Source of the DNA: Miscanthus floridulus
Lineage: Eukaryota; Streptophyta; Magnoliopsida; Poales; Poaceae
Direction: 5' to 3'
NCBI RefSeq assembly: GCF_019320115.1
Contig: NC_089593.1
Coordinates: 18,274,870 to 18,338,869 of the forward strand
Length of the DNA: 64,000 nt
A program made the position numbers and the translations under genes. Below, one piece after another: positions 40,190-50,562 of this stretch. The notes below the pieces were generated by a model that searched no databases, was not told the origin of the DNA, and worked only from the letters and a program-made list of their open reading frames with translations. The stretch's first letter is position 1. Every line of letters begins with the position of its first letter.

Positions 40190-41740
40190 TCAATAGATTA
40201 ACGTTAACCTCTATCTGATTTTTTTATTAATAGATAACCAACTGCGAATGGCCACTGCGGATTTGATTTACTGTATCAAACAGTAAATGTGATGAGCAGG
40301 CCCGATCTGATATATATTTTATATATTAGTTAATAACTGTGAACGACGTCGGTACAATCTATCAAGACTTTTTTTTTCGTAGGGCTAAAATTGTTTTTTA
40401 CCGGACATTGAGATTTCTTTTTTATCTATAACAGCAGAGTTAGATATTTATTTAGAAAACTAAATAGATGCAATGTTGGGTTGATATAACCTATTCGAAG
40501 ATTTATTAATAGATAGATTAACCTCTATTTGATTTTTTTTAATAAATGGATAACCAACTGGGAATGGGCACTGTCGATCGGATTTTTTTAATATATTAAC
40601 AAACCGTAAATGCGATGAGCAGCCCGGTCAGATATTTTATTAGTTATAAATAATTGTGAACGTCGTACAGCCTATCAAGTTTTTTTTTGCCCTAGGGAAA
40701 TCTTGCCGTAGGGCCGAAGTTGGCTTTTTCGCCGGACATTGAGATTTTAAGATGTTTTTTATCCATAGAACTTTTTTACAATGGTCGGGGAGGCGTCAGG
40801 AAGTGTTAGTTGTATCAATGATTGATGGGTCCATATGAGGGAAGGCGTTGAGAGGCGTCAATGAGCAAGGCGTCGGGAGGCGTTGGATGTGTCTATGGTC
40901 GGTGGGCCCATATACGCCATAACGCCTCCAAAGTTGAGAGAATTAGGACTTAAATAAAAGAGTGACAATTTCTTTTTCGTAGTTATTTATTTTAATCAAG
41001 GATAAAACAGTAAATCCATAATTGTAAAAATAATGTTTCGAGTGGATGAATGGGTGCTGCCGCCCGGAAGCCAGACAAGAGTTCTGCCGAATGTCGATGG
41101 TGTAGCGTTGGTGCTTCTCGTCCAAGCTCGGGCTGAAAACGCTAGCACGCAGCAGCGTCACGCCCTAGCGCGTCGCCATGTCGCCACACTGTGGCCATCG
41201 TCGACTTGTACGCGCCGAGGACGCTCCGTTGTAGGGGATCTACGAGGGATGTGGCCGTCCGCCGGCACCCATTAGATACGGCTTCGATTTCCACTGTGTA
41301 CAGACGAAAGGCATGTGAAGCTTAATCAATAGGGAGCCGGGAGAAATATATGGTTGCTGCTAGCTTGATCTCCATTGGTTGCACAGGAACAGGACGAACA
41401 TAGGAGTTCTGCCGAATGCAAACGTAAGCGAACTCACCCTGGCAGGCGGGGCCACCGGCGCGACACCGTACGAGGGCAGCGGCACCGGCTTGAGCGAGGG
41501 AGAGAGTAGGGCGGTGGCAGCGGCCTAGGGTGAGTGAGAGAGCAAGGTGCGTGCGGTTTGGGGGAAGGGGATTCGCAATGACCGTATTGCCCTTGATGAA
41601 TAAAAATCAACAAAAACAACTATTTTGGGTAGGCATCAGGAAGCGTTAGGAAGCATTTTCAACCATTGTAAAAGGGCTCTTATCTATATAACTGTGGGGT
41701 TGATATTTATTTAGAAATCAAAATAAGATCCAAGGGTTAT
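40190..41740. repeat. Tandem duplication, about 310-bp unit, second copy interrupted
   Basis: Unit 1 (about 40190-40500) and unit 2 (about 40505-41740) share TAGATTAACCTCTATTTGAT, GATAACCAACTG, GATGAGCAG, CGGACATTGAGATTT and GATATTTATTTAGAAA. Unit 2 is lengthened by a Mutator-like insertion. The content of the unit is not recognised. Confidence 0.75.
40768..41679. mobile_element. Mutator-like element (MULE), 912 bp
   Basis: The ends are GAACTTTTTTACAATGGTCG and, inverted, GAGCCCTTTTACAATGGTTG. They are flanked by TTATCCATA (40759-40767) and TTATCTATA (41680-41688), a 9-bp duplication with one mismatch, the length typical of Mutator. The uninterrupted duplicate at about 40425 shows the empty site TTATCTATAACAG. 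The interior holds a GC-rich segment (41030-41560) with an unrecognised ORF and no transposase. Confidence 0.8.
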
Positions 41741-41894
41741 GAATAGTTAGTCTTTCGATTAATGGCTAGATGTTTCTGATTAACATGAGAATTTCTAGCA
41801 TTTATCTTTTTTTCTAGCGCATCTGGTGAGGATGAACGTGGAGGCTCCGTTGAGGCATCTAATTAGTAATAGCCCTCACCGAGTCGACGACGGC

Positions 41895-42126
41895 TGAATT
41901 CCTACAGCGCTACTGTAGTGTTTTGTTTTTATTTGGCAATAATTGTCCAATCGTTGACTAATTAGGCTCAAAACGTTCGTCTCGCAAAGTACAACCAAAC
42001 TGTGCAATTGGTTTTTTATTTCGTTAACATTTAGTACTCCATGCATGTACCATAAGTTTAATGTGACGGGAAATCTTCTTTTTGCATAGTATCAAAGTTT
42101 GGAATTTGGGTGAACTAAACACCCCC
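41895..42126. mobile_element. Tourist-like MITE, left end lost
   Basis: It matches the MITE at 48155-48391 (CTACTGTAG, TTTATTTGGCAAT, GACTAATTAGGCTCAAAACG, CCAAACTGTGCAATT). The right end GTGAACTAAACACCCCC retains the inverted repeat. Confidence 0.7.
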
Positions 42127-42449
42127 ATAGTAAGATAAGATAACAAATATACATCACATGTAATTTTATTTTCATGTATCAGTATCACAAACACAAATAC
42201 TTATTTAATTATACGATCGTTATGGATCAAGTATACATCAAACAGAGCATTTATATACATCAAAAATTTCAACTCCTATGTTGTATAGTCTTGAAATTCA
42301 GTAATAATCATCTTCATTCAGATCTAGCCTTGCAAAATTAACAAGGTCTCTGTATTCTAAGAGCACGTATTCTAAATGTGCTAACTCCGGAGGCTCAGGT
42401 TCTGATCAATATAATTGAATTAAAGAACATTAATGCCTATGTTATGCAA

Positions 42450-42735
42450 AGATGATATCAATCAATTTTCTTTGGCGACGGCTACCAGGCACAACACGGC
42501 GATCTCGCAGTAGACCCTTCTTCGTTTCGTTTTCGTGTAGTCACGGTTTTCATGTTTTTCGGTGGTGCACGAGCCTGGATTTTCCTTTTCCCGACCTGTT
42601 GCAGTTCTGTCAATTGCCGGTCGTATTTTCTTCATTTTAGCTGTCACGCCAATCTAAATAGTGAGTTGTAATTGCTCGTTTTTTTTTCTTCGTCTAATAA
42701 AATTCGCTGTAAAGCTTTTGTCCTTTCGAAAAAAT
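42450..42735 (+). mobile_element. Probable 5'-truncated LINE 3' end
   Basis: A moderately GC-rich segment ends CTTCGTCTAATAAAATTCG followed by a short A-run, like plant L1 tails. Target duplication is not convincing (only ATTAAT). Confidence 0.35.
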
Positions 42736-42747
42736 TAATCGCTAGTA

Positions 42748-43181
42748 CTAGTACTCTGTAGTAATCAAGTTTAATGGCAAGTGAAGTAGGAGTTCAGAGA
42801 GGGAAACGAGGACGAGTTGGATCTCGCGTCTAGATGTGAGTCGGTGGGCACGGAGCAGGCCGCCCATTTGGACGAGTATGGTTCTTGTTGCAGCCGGCGG
42901 AGAAGGTGGGGATGATGGTGCGACGATGCGCCGGAGCTCGACAAACTCGTCGAGGCGCCGGACCTGGGCAGCGTCACGCGGTGAGCTCAGGCACGCAGGA
43001 AGCCGGATGGAGTCCATGGAGAGGCGCCTGTGCATATGTTCTTTTGACGACGACTGCCGAATCAATTTGGCCATCGATTTTGGGGCCTGGGGGCTCATTC
43101 TTCGATTTGGCATGTGAATCAAAACCAAAAGTGTCTGTATCTCCTCCTGTTTCCGTGGAGAGGAACTCATCGACATATATA
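42748..43181. other. GC-rich segment, no gene recognised
   Basis: ORFs occur on both strands (a 146-aa one on minus, 42748-43188), but none shows a domain I recognise. Confidence 0.35.
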
Positions 43182-43390
43182 CCGGCATGATGCATGGAAA
43201 AACATTGTAATTAAGCTGCAGTGTCGCATTGTAGACTGCTGTGCGGCACCTGGGCTCGGCTCAGCGGAAAGTGCGGAGGCTTATCACGCGGGTACGGGGC
43301 TTCCGCGAGATGCTTATCCAGGCCGTGTCGCACGGCAGTCTACAATGCGACAGTGCCGCGTACAATATTTTTTCCATGATGCATGCCTGG
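43182..43390 (+). ncRNA. Long hairpin locus, possible miRNA/siRNA precursor
   Basis: Arms at 43182-43252 and 43322-43390 are inverted copies. The outer arm reads GCATGATGCATGGAAAAA against the complement of the right side. The best stem is 28 nt (TGTCGCATTGTAGACTGC at its start), paired throughout with two G:U positions. The loop is about 70 nt. I know no miRNA with this sequence. It may instead be a foldback from an inverted duplication of a gene piece. Confidence 0.4.
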
Positions 43391-43860
43391 GAACAGCGGC
43401 AGTTCGATCTCTTCTTCAAGGCCGCATATATAACGCTGCAATATAAAATGGGCCGGGCCAGCAGCTTGGTTCAAGGCTTCAAGCCCAATGCAAGCTGGGT
43501 CTCGTTGCGCTCTTCTCCAAAGTTGGCCTAGTCAGAGCCCGTGCAGCCGAAACAGAAACACCGACACACCCTGATCGATTGGCATCGCTTTCGGTCCTAG
43601 TCCTACGGTGGCAATGCGGGCTCAGGCCACCGAGGGCTTCGGCCTTTGGGCGCTATACCAGGGGCCTAGCTTCCACAAGGGCCAGCAAGCCCGCAAAGCC
43701 ATCCTGTCTTGTGCCATCTCAAATGACAAATGGGACAGCAAGCAGCTATCAATCACGTGGAAAAGAAGGATACCACTGATCAACACCCTGATCGATTATC
43801 CCGAAATTTGACTTATGTTAATGCTTATGCTAAAATATTATAAGAGAAAAACACTGTTTT
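43391..43860. other. No gene recognised
   Basis: A TATA-like GCATATATAACG at about 43422-43434 and a few short ORFs (for example 43608-43811) are present. None has a recognised family. Confidence 0.35.
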
Positions 43861-44052
43861 ATGGCTAAAAAGTAGCTCAAGCGAACATGGTGCAAGCTTT
43901 GGCACAGTCATCAACAGCTAGCAGCAATGCAATGAGTAGCACACAACAAATGGCAAATGGAGGTTACCGAGGCTTTGCTGAAAAGCCATGGCTGAAAGTA
44001 CTGTTCGCTGATTTGTTGTTAGAGAAAAAATATTATTCGTTCGCTGAAATAG
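43861..44052. mobile_element. hAT-like MITE
   Basis: It contains GCTCAAGCGAACATGG near the left and TGTTCGCTGATTTGTTGTTAGAGAAAAAA near the right, mutually inverted halves of a short element also seen at about 47268 and 49313. Confidence 0.5.
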
Positions 44053-45145
44053 TATGGCCCATCGCACGCTTCACAACGCCGTGCTCCCATCCGCCCATCC
44101 CACCCACATTCGCCGCAGCGGCCATCTCCCCCGCGCGCCCTCATCCTGCGCTGCTCGCTCCTGCTTGTCGCACACCTCACCCGCGCGCTCTCGCTCCTTG
44201 CTCCCGCGGTCCAACCCGCGTCGTCGGGCATGCCGCCCACCTCTACTAGTGCTAGTGGTGCTGTCGCGTGCCTCGGGTCGGTCCCCACCGAGCCAAGGGT
44301 ACCCGCGAGCATGGGCCGTGCTGGTGGTGCTCGCGCGCGGCTGCTTGGCGTTGGCTCCCACTCTGAGGCTGGAATCAACTGGCCCTGACCTCTCTCTCCC
44401 CCTATGTTGTAAATGTATGTTTCAAGTGTTTCAGATGTTATCAGAGGTATGTTGCAAGTTTTCATATGGACGTTGCAAAGTATATCGGGATGTTGCATAT
44501 GTTGCAAGCGTTTCAGAGGCATGTTACAAGCGTTTGTTCAAAATGTTTCATATGTTTCAGACGTATGTTGCAAGCATTTTTAATATAGACGTAGCACATG
44601 TTTCACACAATGTTGCAAGAGTATGTTCGAAATGTTTTACCTATTTTAGTCTTATGTTGCAATAAGTGTTTTCCTGTTGCAAGTGTTTTATCTGAATGTT
44701 GCATATGTTTTACACACATGTTGCAAGTGTATGTTCCACATATTTCATCTACTTTCAGATGTATGTTGCATTTAAGTGCTTTATGTTTCAAGAGGTATGT
44801 TCAGAGAGTCATAGGGGCATGGCCTGGGCGCCGAGAGCTGGCGAATGGGGTGTGCGGCGCGCTTGGGTTCTGCGGATGGGGCGTGCTCATCCTCATCCCG
44901 GCTCCGGGGTCCCGCCCACGCGGAGAGAGAGAGGAGGGGGTCAGGGGGAAGGAGCAGCGGCGTGGGGCGGGGCGAGGCATACGGGGCGGGACGAGGCGGA
45001 CGGGGAAGGACGCGCGTGTGCAGCAGCGAACGGCGCATCGGCAGGCGCGGGCGGACGAGCTGGCGACCGAAGCCGAGGTTGCACGATGGCATTTTCTAAT
45101 GGGCCGCCGTCCGACGGAATCCTATCCCATCGGGCGTCTGGGCGC
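44053..45145. repeat. Interspersed repeat with TGTTGCAAGTGTTTCA motifs
   Basis: GC-rich flanks (44053-44390 and 44815-45145) surround about 430 bp of imperfect repeats of ATGTTGCAAGTGTTTCA and ATATGTTTCAGA (44400-44800). ORFs run through in several frames without homology. It is probably one non-autonomous transposon; its class is not determined. Confidence 0.5.
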
Positions 45146-45199
45146 CAGCAAATCCTATTGGTTTTGTGTAGACCTGATCATACGCCGAGTAGATCGGGT

Positions 45200-45372
45200 T
45201 TGGGTAGGTCCGAAAAAAATGTCATGCCAAATTCTTTATCTTTATCTTATCTTTACCACAAAAAGGCCATCAATATCAATATGTGATTTCCCGGATTCAA
45301 ACTTGATATCTCAATTTTCATATTTGCCTCAAACGCGTGCACCTACCAACTGAGCTACATAACAGATTGGGC
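45200..45372 (-). mobile_element. tRNA-derived SINE-like sequence
   Basis: On the minus strand an A box TAGCTCAGTTGG (45346-45357) and a B box AGTTTGAATCC (45293-45303) have tRNA-like spacing. No acceptor stem closes, so it is not a tRNA gene. Confidence 0.55.
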
Positions 45373-46434
45373 TATATATAGTTGACTCCATTCTTTTAAC
45401 TATGTTAACTGCAAACTTATAAATCTTGTCGAGTACTACAACTTTGATGTTAACTTTGTCTCCATTTTACGTTGTTAATCATATCAAATCTGATCTGATA
45501 ACTTATATTAAATATTTCAACTTGTAAACTCATATCTAATTTCATACTGAAAGAAAGAGGAAAAATGATAAAAAAAAAACTTAAGTACATAGCTCTTTAG
45601 AAACAGCTGAACTCTGCACACTTTCCTACTATTCATGTATCTACGCTCATATGTTTTTTTATGTTAACATGTTCAATTTCTCTGTTTCATTAGTAGCAAC
45701 GGTGCGACGGTTCTTATATCCTGTTTGGTTGACGTTGGGTCCGTTTGGCACAAATTCACCTGGGGAGCTCCTCCAGAACAGCTACCGCGCCGCGCGCGTT
45801 CAAATCCAGAACAGCTCATCGCCGTCATTTGCAAGAAAGCACACGCGGGGACGCATATGCATATGTACGACCGGTCAGGCTGGCCCTGAAGTGCGCACTC
45901 GTGTCGTGTGTGGCCTTGCCAGCCTGGCATTGTCGTTGTCGACGTCTCGTGGCTTGGCAACAACAGGAACCGAGCACAGTCCGGCCCGTTGACTAGAGAA
46001 ATTTCACGTCAACGGCCGCACAAACTGTGGCCTAGCCGAGGAAGAAACCGAGTGAGCTGCATTTGCTGGTCTGGATGAACCAACTACTAATACTAATCGC
46101 AAGGCTAAACGCCTGGCTGCTGAGACCTAAGCCTCCAATCAATGCAAATGCAAGAGGAGGCCCCAGTTGCGGGCTGTAAGAAGCTGACAGTAGAAGTAGC
46201 CATGTTCAGGCTGGAATTGCAGACCAGACACTTGTTGATGTGATTTTTATTTATAACCACTCACAAATGAATAATGCAATAGCACAATCAGCTTTCAACT
46301 ACTCTTCTTACAATACACACCAACAATTAACCCAAAACAATACTGTATCAATCAATCTCTGAACAATAAATCAGACAAAAACCGGCCACTGAACAATCCA
46401 CCATAACAATTAACAAGCGAACCCAACCCAATCA
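45373..46434. other. Intergenic, 3' side of the NHL gene
   Basis: No coding sequence is recognised; ORFs at 45651-45992 match nothing I know. The part next to 46434 would be the NHL 3' UTR. Confidence 0.4.
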
Positions 46435-47067
46435 TCACCGGTACTTGACCCAGCACCAGTCGCCGGAGCCAAGAATACCCATGCCGCCCGCCGTCGACGG
46501 CATCGCGATGCTGAGCGCGCACCAGACCGTCGGCTTCTGCCGTATCTTGATGCTCCCGAACACGTACCTCACCCGCGCGTCGACGTGGAGCTCCAGGTCC
46601 AGCTTCACGCCGGCCTTCACCTCGCGCTCCAGCTGCTTCCCGACGTCGTCGCCGGGGACGGCGACGCCCTTCCCGTCGAACACGAGGCTCACCACCTGCT
46701 CGGCCTTCCGGCGCTGGTAGAATTCGGCGGGGGACGCAGCCGAGGTCGCGGTCGCGGCCGGGCTCAGGACGGCGCCGCGGTACCGGAGCTCGGCGTCCAG
46801 GGTGTCGTAGTAGATGTTGACGCGCTTGCTGGGGTTGTACAGGCTCAGGTTCACGGCGACGTGGTAGGACACCGCGACAGCGGCGGCGGCGGAGGAGGAG
46901 TTGGAGACGGTGAGGTTGGAGAGCTCGGCGTAGTCCACCCTGGCGCGTATCTGGTGCGGCTGGAAGATGGCCCAGTAGATGAGCACGACGACGCCTAGGG
47001 AGACGAGCAGCGTGCAGCATCTGCCGCAGCAGGTCTTCTCGCGGCTGCGGCTGCCGCTGCCGGACAT
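46435..47067 (-). CDS. NDR1/HIN1-like (NHL) LEA_2 membrane protein, 210 aa
   Basis: NHL proteins are small plasma-membrane proteins linked to pathogen and stress responses. The single-exon ORF is intact. A Cys-rich basic N-terminus (KTCCGRCC, residues 11-18) precedes one transmembrane segment (about 19-35, LLVSLGVVVLIYWAIF). FQPHQIR at the membrane exit replaces the family's YRPH-type motif. The LEA_2 domain (about 48-180) holds NLSLYNPSKRVNIYYD (73-88, the NPN-like motif) and FYQRRKAEQ (116-124). NLT, NSS and NLS are possible glycosylation sites on the outer side. The length is typical. The start is the only sensible ATG before the membrane segment; the longer 328-codon frame over it is a shadow. 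The 5' flank has a TATA box at 47221-47230. Very high third-position GC is normal for grass genes. The exact NHL subgroup is not claimed. Confidence 0.9.
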   Translation of the reverse strand: MSGSGSRSREKTCCGRCCTLLVSLGVVVLIYWAIFQPHQIRARVDYAELSNLTVSNSSSAAAAVAVSYHVAVNLSLYNPSKRVNIYYDTLDAELRYRGAVLSPAATATSAASPAEFYQRRKAEQVVSLVFDGKGVAVPGDDVGKQLEREVKAGVKLDLELHVDARVRYVFGSIKIRQKPTVWCALSIAMPSTAGGMGILGSGDWCWVKYR

Positions 47068-47220
47068 GGTGGCTGCAGCAGGAGGAGCCGGGGAGCCTGC
47101 GGCTGCCTCGGCGTCGCCGGCTGGTCTTGGTCAACGGTACGATGCCAAGGAGTGGGAGGGAGGGAGGTGAGCTCGTGTGAGACTGAGCTGTGATTTGGGT
47201 TTGGCCTGTTGAGATGGGAG

Positions 47221-47230
47221 TACTTTTATG
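47221..47230 (-). promoter_or_regulatory. TATA box of the NHL gene
   Basis: CATAAAAGTA on the minus strand lies about 155 bp upstream of the ATG, leaving room for a short 5' UTR. Confidence 0.55.
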
Positions 47231-47267
47231 CAGTACTCTGCCTAATGCTTTGGACATGGGCCTATAT

Positions 47268-47392
47268 ACGGTCGTTCGCTGGTTGATTTCTGGACTAATA
47301 AGCTCGATTGGTGTTGGTTTATTGTAAAAGGAAAACATGGTTGACTGACTGATAAGCTCTGGCTAAAACCAACAAACGAACAGGCTGATAAT
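47268..47392. mobile_element. hAT-like MITE upstream of the NHL gene
   Basis: TCGTTCGCTGGTTGATTT on the left and AACCAACAAACGAACAGG on the right are inverted ends. It lies within 50 bp of the NHL TATA box. Confidence 0.6.
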
Positions 47393-47494
47393 AGATTATT
47401 TCTTAATTATAGGTGTATGATTTTTTATGGTTTCATCAAACGATTCAGATGTAAAGCTAGCCAATTCAAAGTTTAGTAAAAGCGTGTCCACGTT

Positions 47495-47799
47495 GTCGAC
47501 TGAGCCTATCTCAGTTGGTTAGGTTTCTTGTGGTGAAACCTACCCACTCGGATTCAAGTACTCGACTCGGCACGGGTGTTCGTATTTTTCTGGATTTATT
47601 CTAGGATTTAATGACGTTGTGCTTTCAGTGGTAGGCGACGTCCCCATCGACAGCGAGGCGCCTATGGTGACTTCGTCAACCTCGAGATACGCGGCACAGT
47701 CTTTCGAAGGTGCTCATAGGGGTTAGGTTTGCGTAAGTGTGTTTATATGAGTGAGTGTGCGTACGTGTTGAGTGTCTACGTCTGTACTTATGTAAATCG
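47495..47799 (+). mobile_element. tRNA-derived SINE with target duplication
   Basis: A box TATCTCAGTTGGTT (47507-47520) and B box GGATTCAAGTA (47550-47560) are followed by a body containing GACGTTGTGCTTTCAGTGG. Flanks TAAAAGCGTGTCCACGTT (47477-47494) and TAAAAGTGTGTCCATGTT (47800-47817) are an 18-bp duplication with two C/T differences. Confidence 0.8.
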
Positions 47800-47817
47800 T
47801 AAAAGTGTGTCCATGTT

Positions 47818-48154
47818 TTAATGTCGAAAGGGGTAATTACTATAAATTTATATTTCTTTTAACAAAAGTTTTAAAGAAAAATACAATGAGTAGGCAAGCT
47901 CAGTGGGGGCCAAAGATCGTAGGGCACGTTTGGACTTTGCTCGGCACTGTTTGGCCTTGCCAATCAAGGTTCAAGGATTGGGTGAGTTCAGATGTTTGGT
48001 TCTTTGCCCGGCGTGCCTCGGAGCCTTAGCAAGCGAGATCTGGCTTGCTCGTGCGAGAGAGTGAAATTGGTTTGCTGGGCTGGGTGAGCACCTCGTTGTC
48101 TGTGTTAGCCAGGTGAGGCGAGGCGTTGCTAGAACCAAATGTGCCTTAAACTCA
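47818..48154. other. Spacer, no gene recognised
   Basis: Short ORFs only. GGTGAGGCGAGG and similar motifs suggest further repeat DNA, not identified. Confidence 0.35.
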
Positions 48155-48391
48155 GGCGTTTAGTTCGTGAAATTTGCAAATTTGGCTACTGTAGCATTTT
48201 CATTTTTATTTGGCAATTAGTGTTCAATCATGGACTAATTAGGCTCAAAACGTTCGTCTCGCGATTTCCAACCAAACTGTGCAATTAGTTTTTTTTCGTC
48301 TACATTTAATGCTACATGCACGTATCGCAAGATTCAATGTGATGGCTACTGTAGCACTTTTTGGGAAACCTTTTGGGAACTAAACACAGCC
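48155..48391. mobile_element. Tourist-like MITE, 237 bp
   Basis: The ends GGCGTTTAGTTCG and, inverted, GGCTGTGTTTAGTTCC are flanked by TCA on both sides. Same family as 41895-42126. Confidence 0.7.
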
Positions 48392-48421
48392 TCATGGTAG
48401 ATAGACATCTATTGAGTAATA

Positions 48422-48661
48422 CTCCCTCCGTCCCACAAAGAATGTCATTCTCGCTTCCTGTGAAGTCAGACATTTTCGACTTTGACAGAATATATATAAG
48501 AAAATATTAATATTTATAGTGCATAATTAGTATCATTAGATAAATTATAAAATATATTTGAAGATACAAATGTTACTAGTATTTTCTATAAATTCAATCA
48601 AACTTAAGAAAGTTTGATAGGCACACACCCCGTAATGTCATTGTTTCCGGGACGGAGGAAG
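48422..48661. mobile_element. Stowaway MITE (Tc1/mariner), 240 bp
   Basis: It starts CTCCCTCCGTCCCACAAAG and ends GTTTCCGGGACGGAGGAAG, with TA on both sides (48420-48421 and 48662-48663). This is the classic Stowaway terminus. Confidence 0.9.
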
Positions 48662-48934
48662 TAGTTAATAAGAAAATAAGTGTATCCACCTACTAGCAGT
48701 CTGCTATGTAATTGACGCTCCTCGCACTAACTCTATTTCTTTCCTTATTATTTTAAGCCAATGACAACTATCTTTCAAAAAAATGAGTGAGCAAGCTTAC
48801 ACATTCTTTGTTCTGAAATATAGTGCGTTATGACTTCTAAAATTTATACTAAAATATATTCTATGTGATGCCCATGTTGATTTTTGACAAAGTTTATTAA
48901 AAAGAAAACCATAATTTGAGGAGAAAACTACTTA

Positions 48935-49046
48935 GGGCCCATTCAGTTAGCTCGTCCCGGACCGTTTCAAGCCTGGAATCGTTCCGCTGCTATAAATCAA
49001 CGAAGGAACGGAGCGTCTGGGAATTCCCACATAACCGAACAGGCCC
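48935..49046. mobile_element. Tourist-like (PIF/Harbinger) MITE, 112 bp
   Basis: GGGCCCATTCAGTTAG on the left and GAACAGGCCC on the right are inverted ends, with TTA duplicated at 48932-48934 and 49047-49049. Confidence 0.8.
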
Positions 49047-49312
49047 TTAATTGGGTTTAATCCATGGATACGCACATTATTTGAGTGTTCACTTAAGTTG
49101 TTTTAAAATTTTTAGAATGCATTTGCCTCGCAGGACAACTTTGGTTGCAACGCTGGGGACGGAGGAGTTGTCTGAATGGGAAACTATTATATATATATAC
49201 TTTTTTTGAGGTATATTATATATATACTTATGATGTGCATGGACCTTTAGTATAGATGGTAATGGAGACCAAATGAATAGTCATTGTTTGGGTTCAAGCG
49301 ACTTGCCAAATC

Positions 49313-49415
49313 TATAGTCTTATCTAAAAGGTATTGTTCACTGATTTGTTATGAGAGAAAAACACTGTACCATGGTTAATAAGCCAGGCTGATAAGTTCA
49401 AGCGAACAGTCAAAT
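49313..49415. mobile_element. hAT-like MITE
   Basis: ATTGTTCACTGATTTGTTATGAGAG and TTCAAGCGAACAGT form inverted ends of the family also seen at 43861 and 47268. Confidence 0.5.
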
Positions 49416-49451
49416 AGTTTTCAAGAGTAACACATGACTATAGCAATTAAT

Positions 49452-49581
49452 TTGAGTGTTGTCTATTGCTAGGACGGTCCAGCTACGGCTGTTTTAGGTC
49501 AATCTCTTCGGCGCTCGAAAAACGCGTTGTCTGTATGTTTAAACTCTGCTGATTAATACAATGCGTATCCAGGGAAAAAAA
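49452..49581 (+). mobile_element. 5'-truncated LINE tail, 130 bp, with target duplication
   Basis: A short segment ends CTGATTAATACAATGCGTAT, CCAGGG and an A-run. ACTATAGCAATTAAT (15 bp, perfect) occurs immediately before it (49437-49451) and after the A-run (49582-49596), as target-primed reverse transcription produces. Confidence 0.75.
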
Positions 49582-49596
49582 ACTATAGCAATTAAT

Positions 49597-50562
49597 AGAA
49601 GACTAATACTAATTCAACAGAAAAACGCATTTTCAAAGACGCAAAACCGTTGGAGGTTGGACTTGGGACTTCTAGGCTTCACTTTTTCGATAGACTAGCT
49701 TGTCCGCGGAGGAAAAGAAACATTTTTAGCATGAAAGCTGTGTTCATTTTAGCAACCAGAAAGAGGAGGGTGTGATTCAGATATGAATCTAGCTAGCACT
49801 GTTTTAGCTGAAACTCTGCTTACACAAATTTGGGTCCATGACAGAATTATCAATTGACCTTGACCTTGCTTGGCACATGATGACAAACAAACAACCGCGT
49901 CGCAGCAACCACCCAACCGCTTCCACCACTACACTGGTCGCTTTTGTCTCCGCTTTCGCATTAGAGAAGAGAACTGGGAAGGATCCACGCGACCACGTCA
50001 ACCTGATGGTACCCTGCCGCCGTTCCGCGTGCGTAACCGCAGCCGCGGCCGATACGCGCTAGGCGCTACGCGGCAGAGGCGGAACCCAAACGCGTCGGAC
50101 AAATGCTCCGAGTGAACTCAAGCTATGGTTTTAACCCACCCCAGCCATTGGAGTAGATGACCGAAAGCTGACCTAACTCAGAAAAAACCCAGCATACCAC
50201 AGGAAGAAAAAGAAACCAACCCAACACCCCGGATAGGTTTGGGCCAAAATTTCAGGAGCCCATGGCAGATTTATACCAACAAAATTCGCTGTCTCGGCCA
50301 TACTGGCCTATTTTTCACAAGGTTCAACGACAACTAGTTTGTCTATGTGCATGTTGAGTTAGAGTCTCTCAACGAAGCAAACCTTATCTCTAGTGTGTCC
50401 TCTTCTCTCTCTTGCTCAAAATTGATTGCTCAAATTAGATAAAGTGCAAGTGTATTTGTATTTATTAGGGAAGCCATATATGACACAAACATATAAAAAT
50501 AGAAAACATTTGTCACTACATATATATATGCTCCTGCTTCCTTCTCCTGCCTTTAATCGATC
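49597..50562. other. Spacer, no gene recognised
   Basis: ORFs at 49838-50115 lack known motifs. The part next to 50562 is probably the 3' flank of the broken gene at 50563. Confidence 0.35.

Noticed and set aside
42748..43188. A 146-codon minus-strand ORF as a gene fragment
   Set aside because: Parts look like Ser/Pro-rich plant protein, but no motif could be tied to a family and a competing frame is equally open.
44019..45353. ORFs of 167, 203 and 251 codons
   Set aside because: They run through GC-rich flanks and TGTTGCAAG repeats in conflicting frames without homology.
45290..45360. A tRNA gene on the minus strand
   Set aside because: A and B boxes are present, but no acceptor stem or clean anticodon arm forms; it is better read as a SINE remnant.
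46352..47338. A 328-codon minus-strand ORF, longer than the NHL frame
   Set aside because: Its translation is Arg/Pro-rich low complexity over the GC-rich NHL exon, while the 210-aa frame has the membrane segment and LEA_2 motifs.
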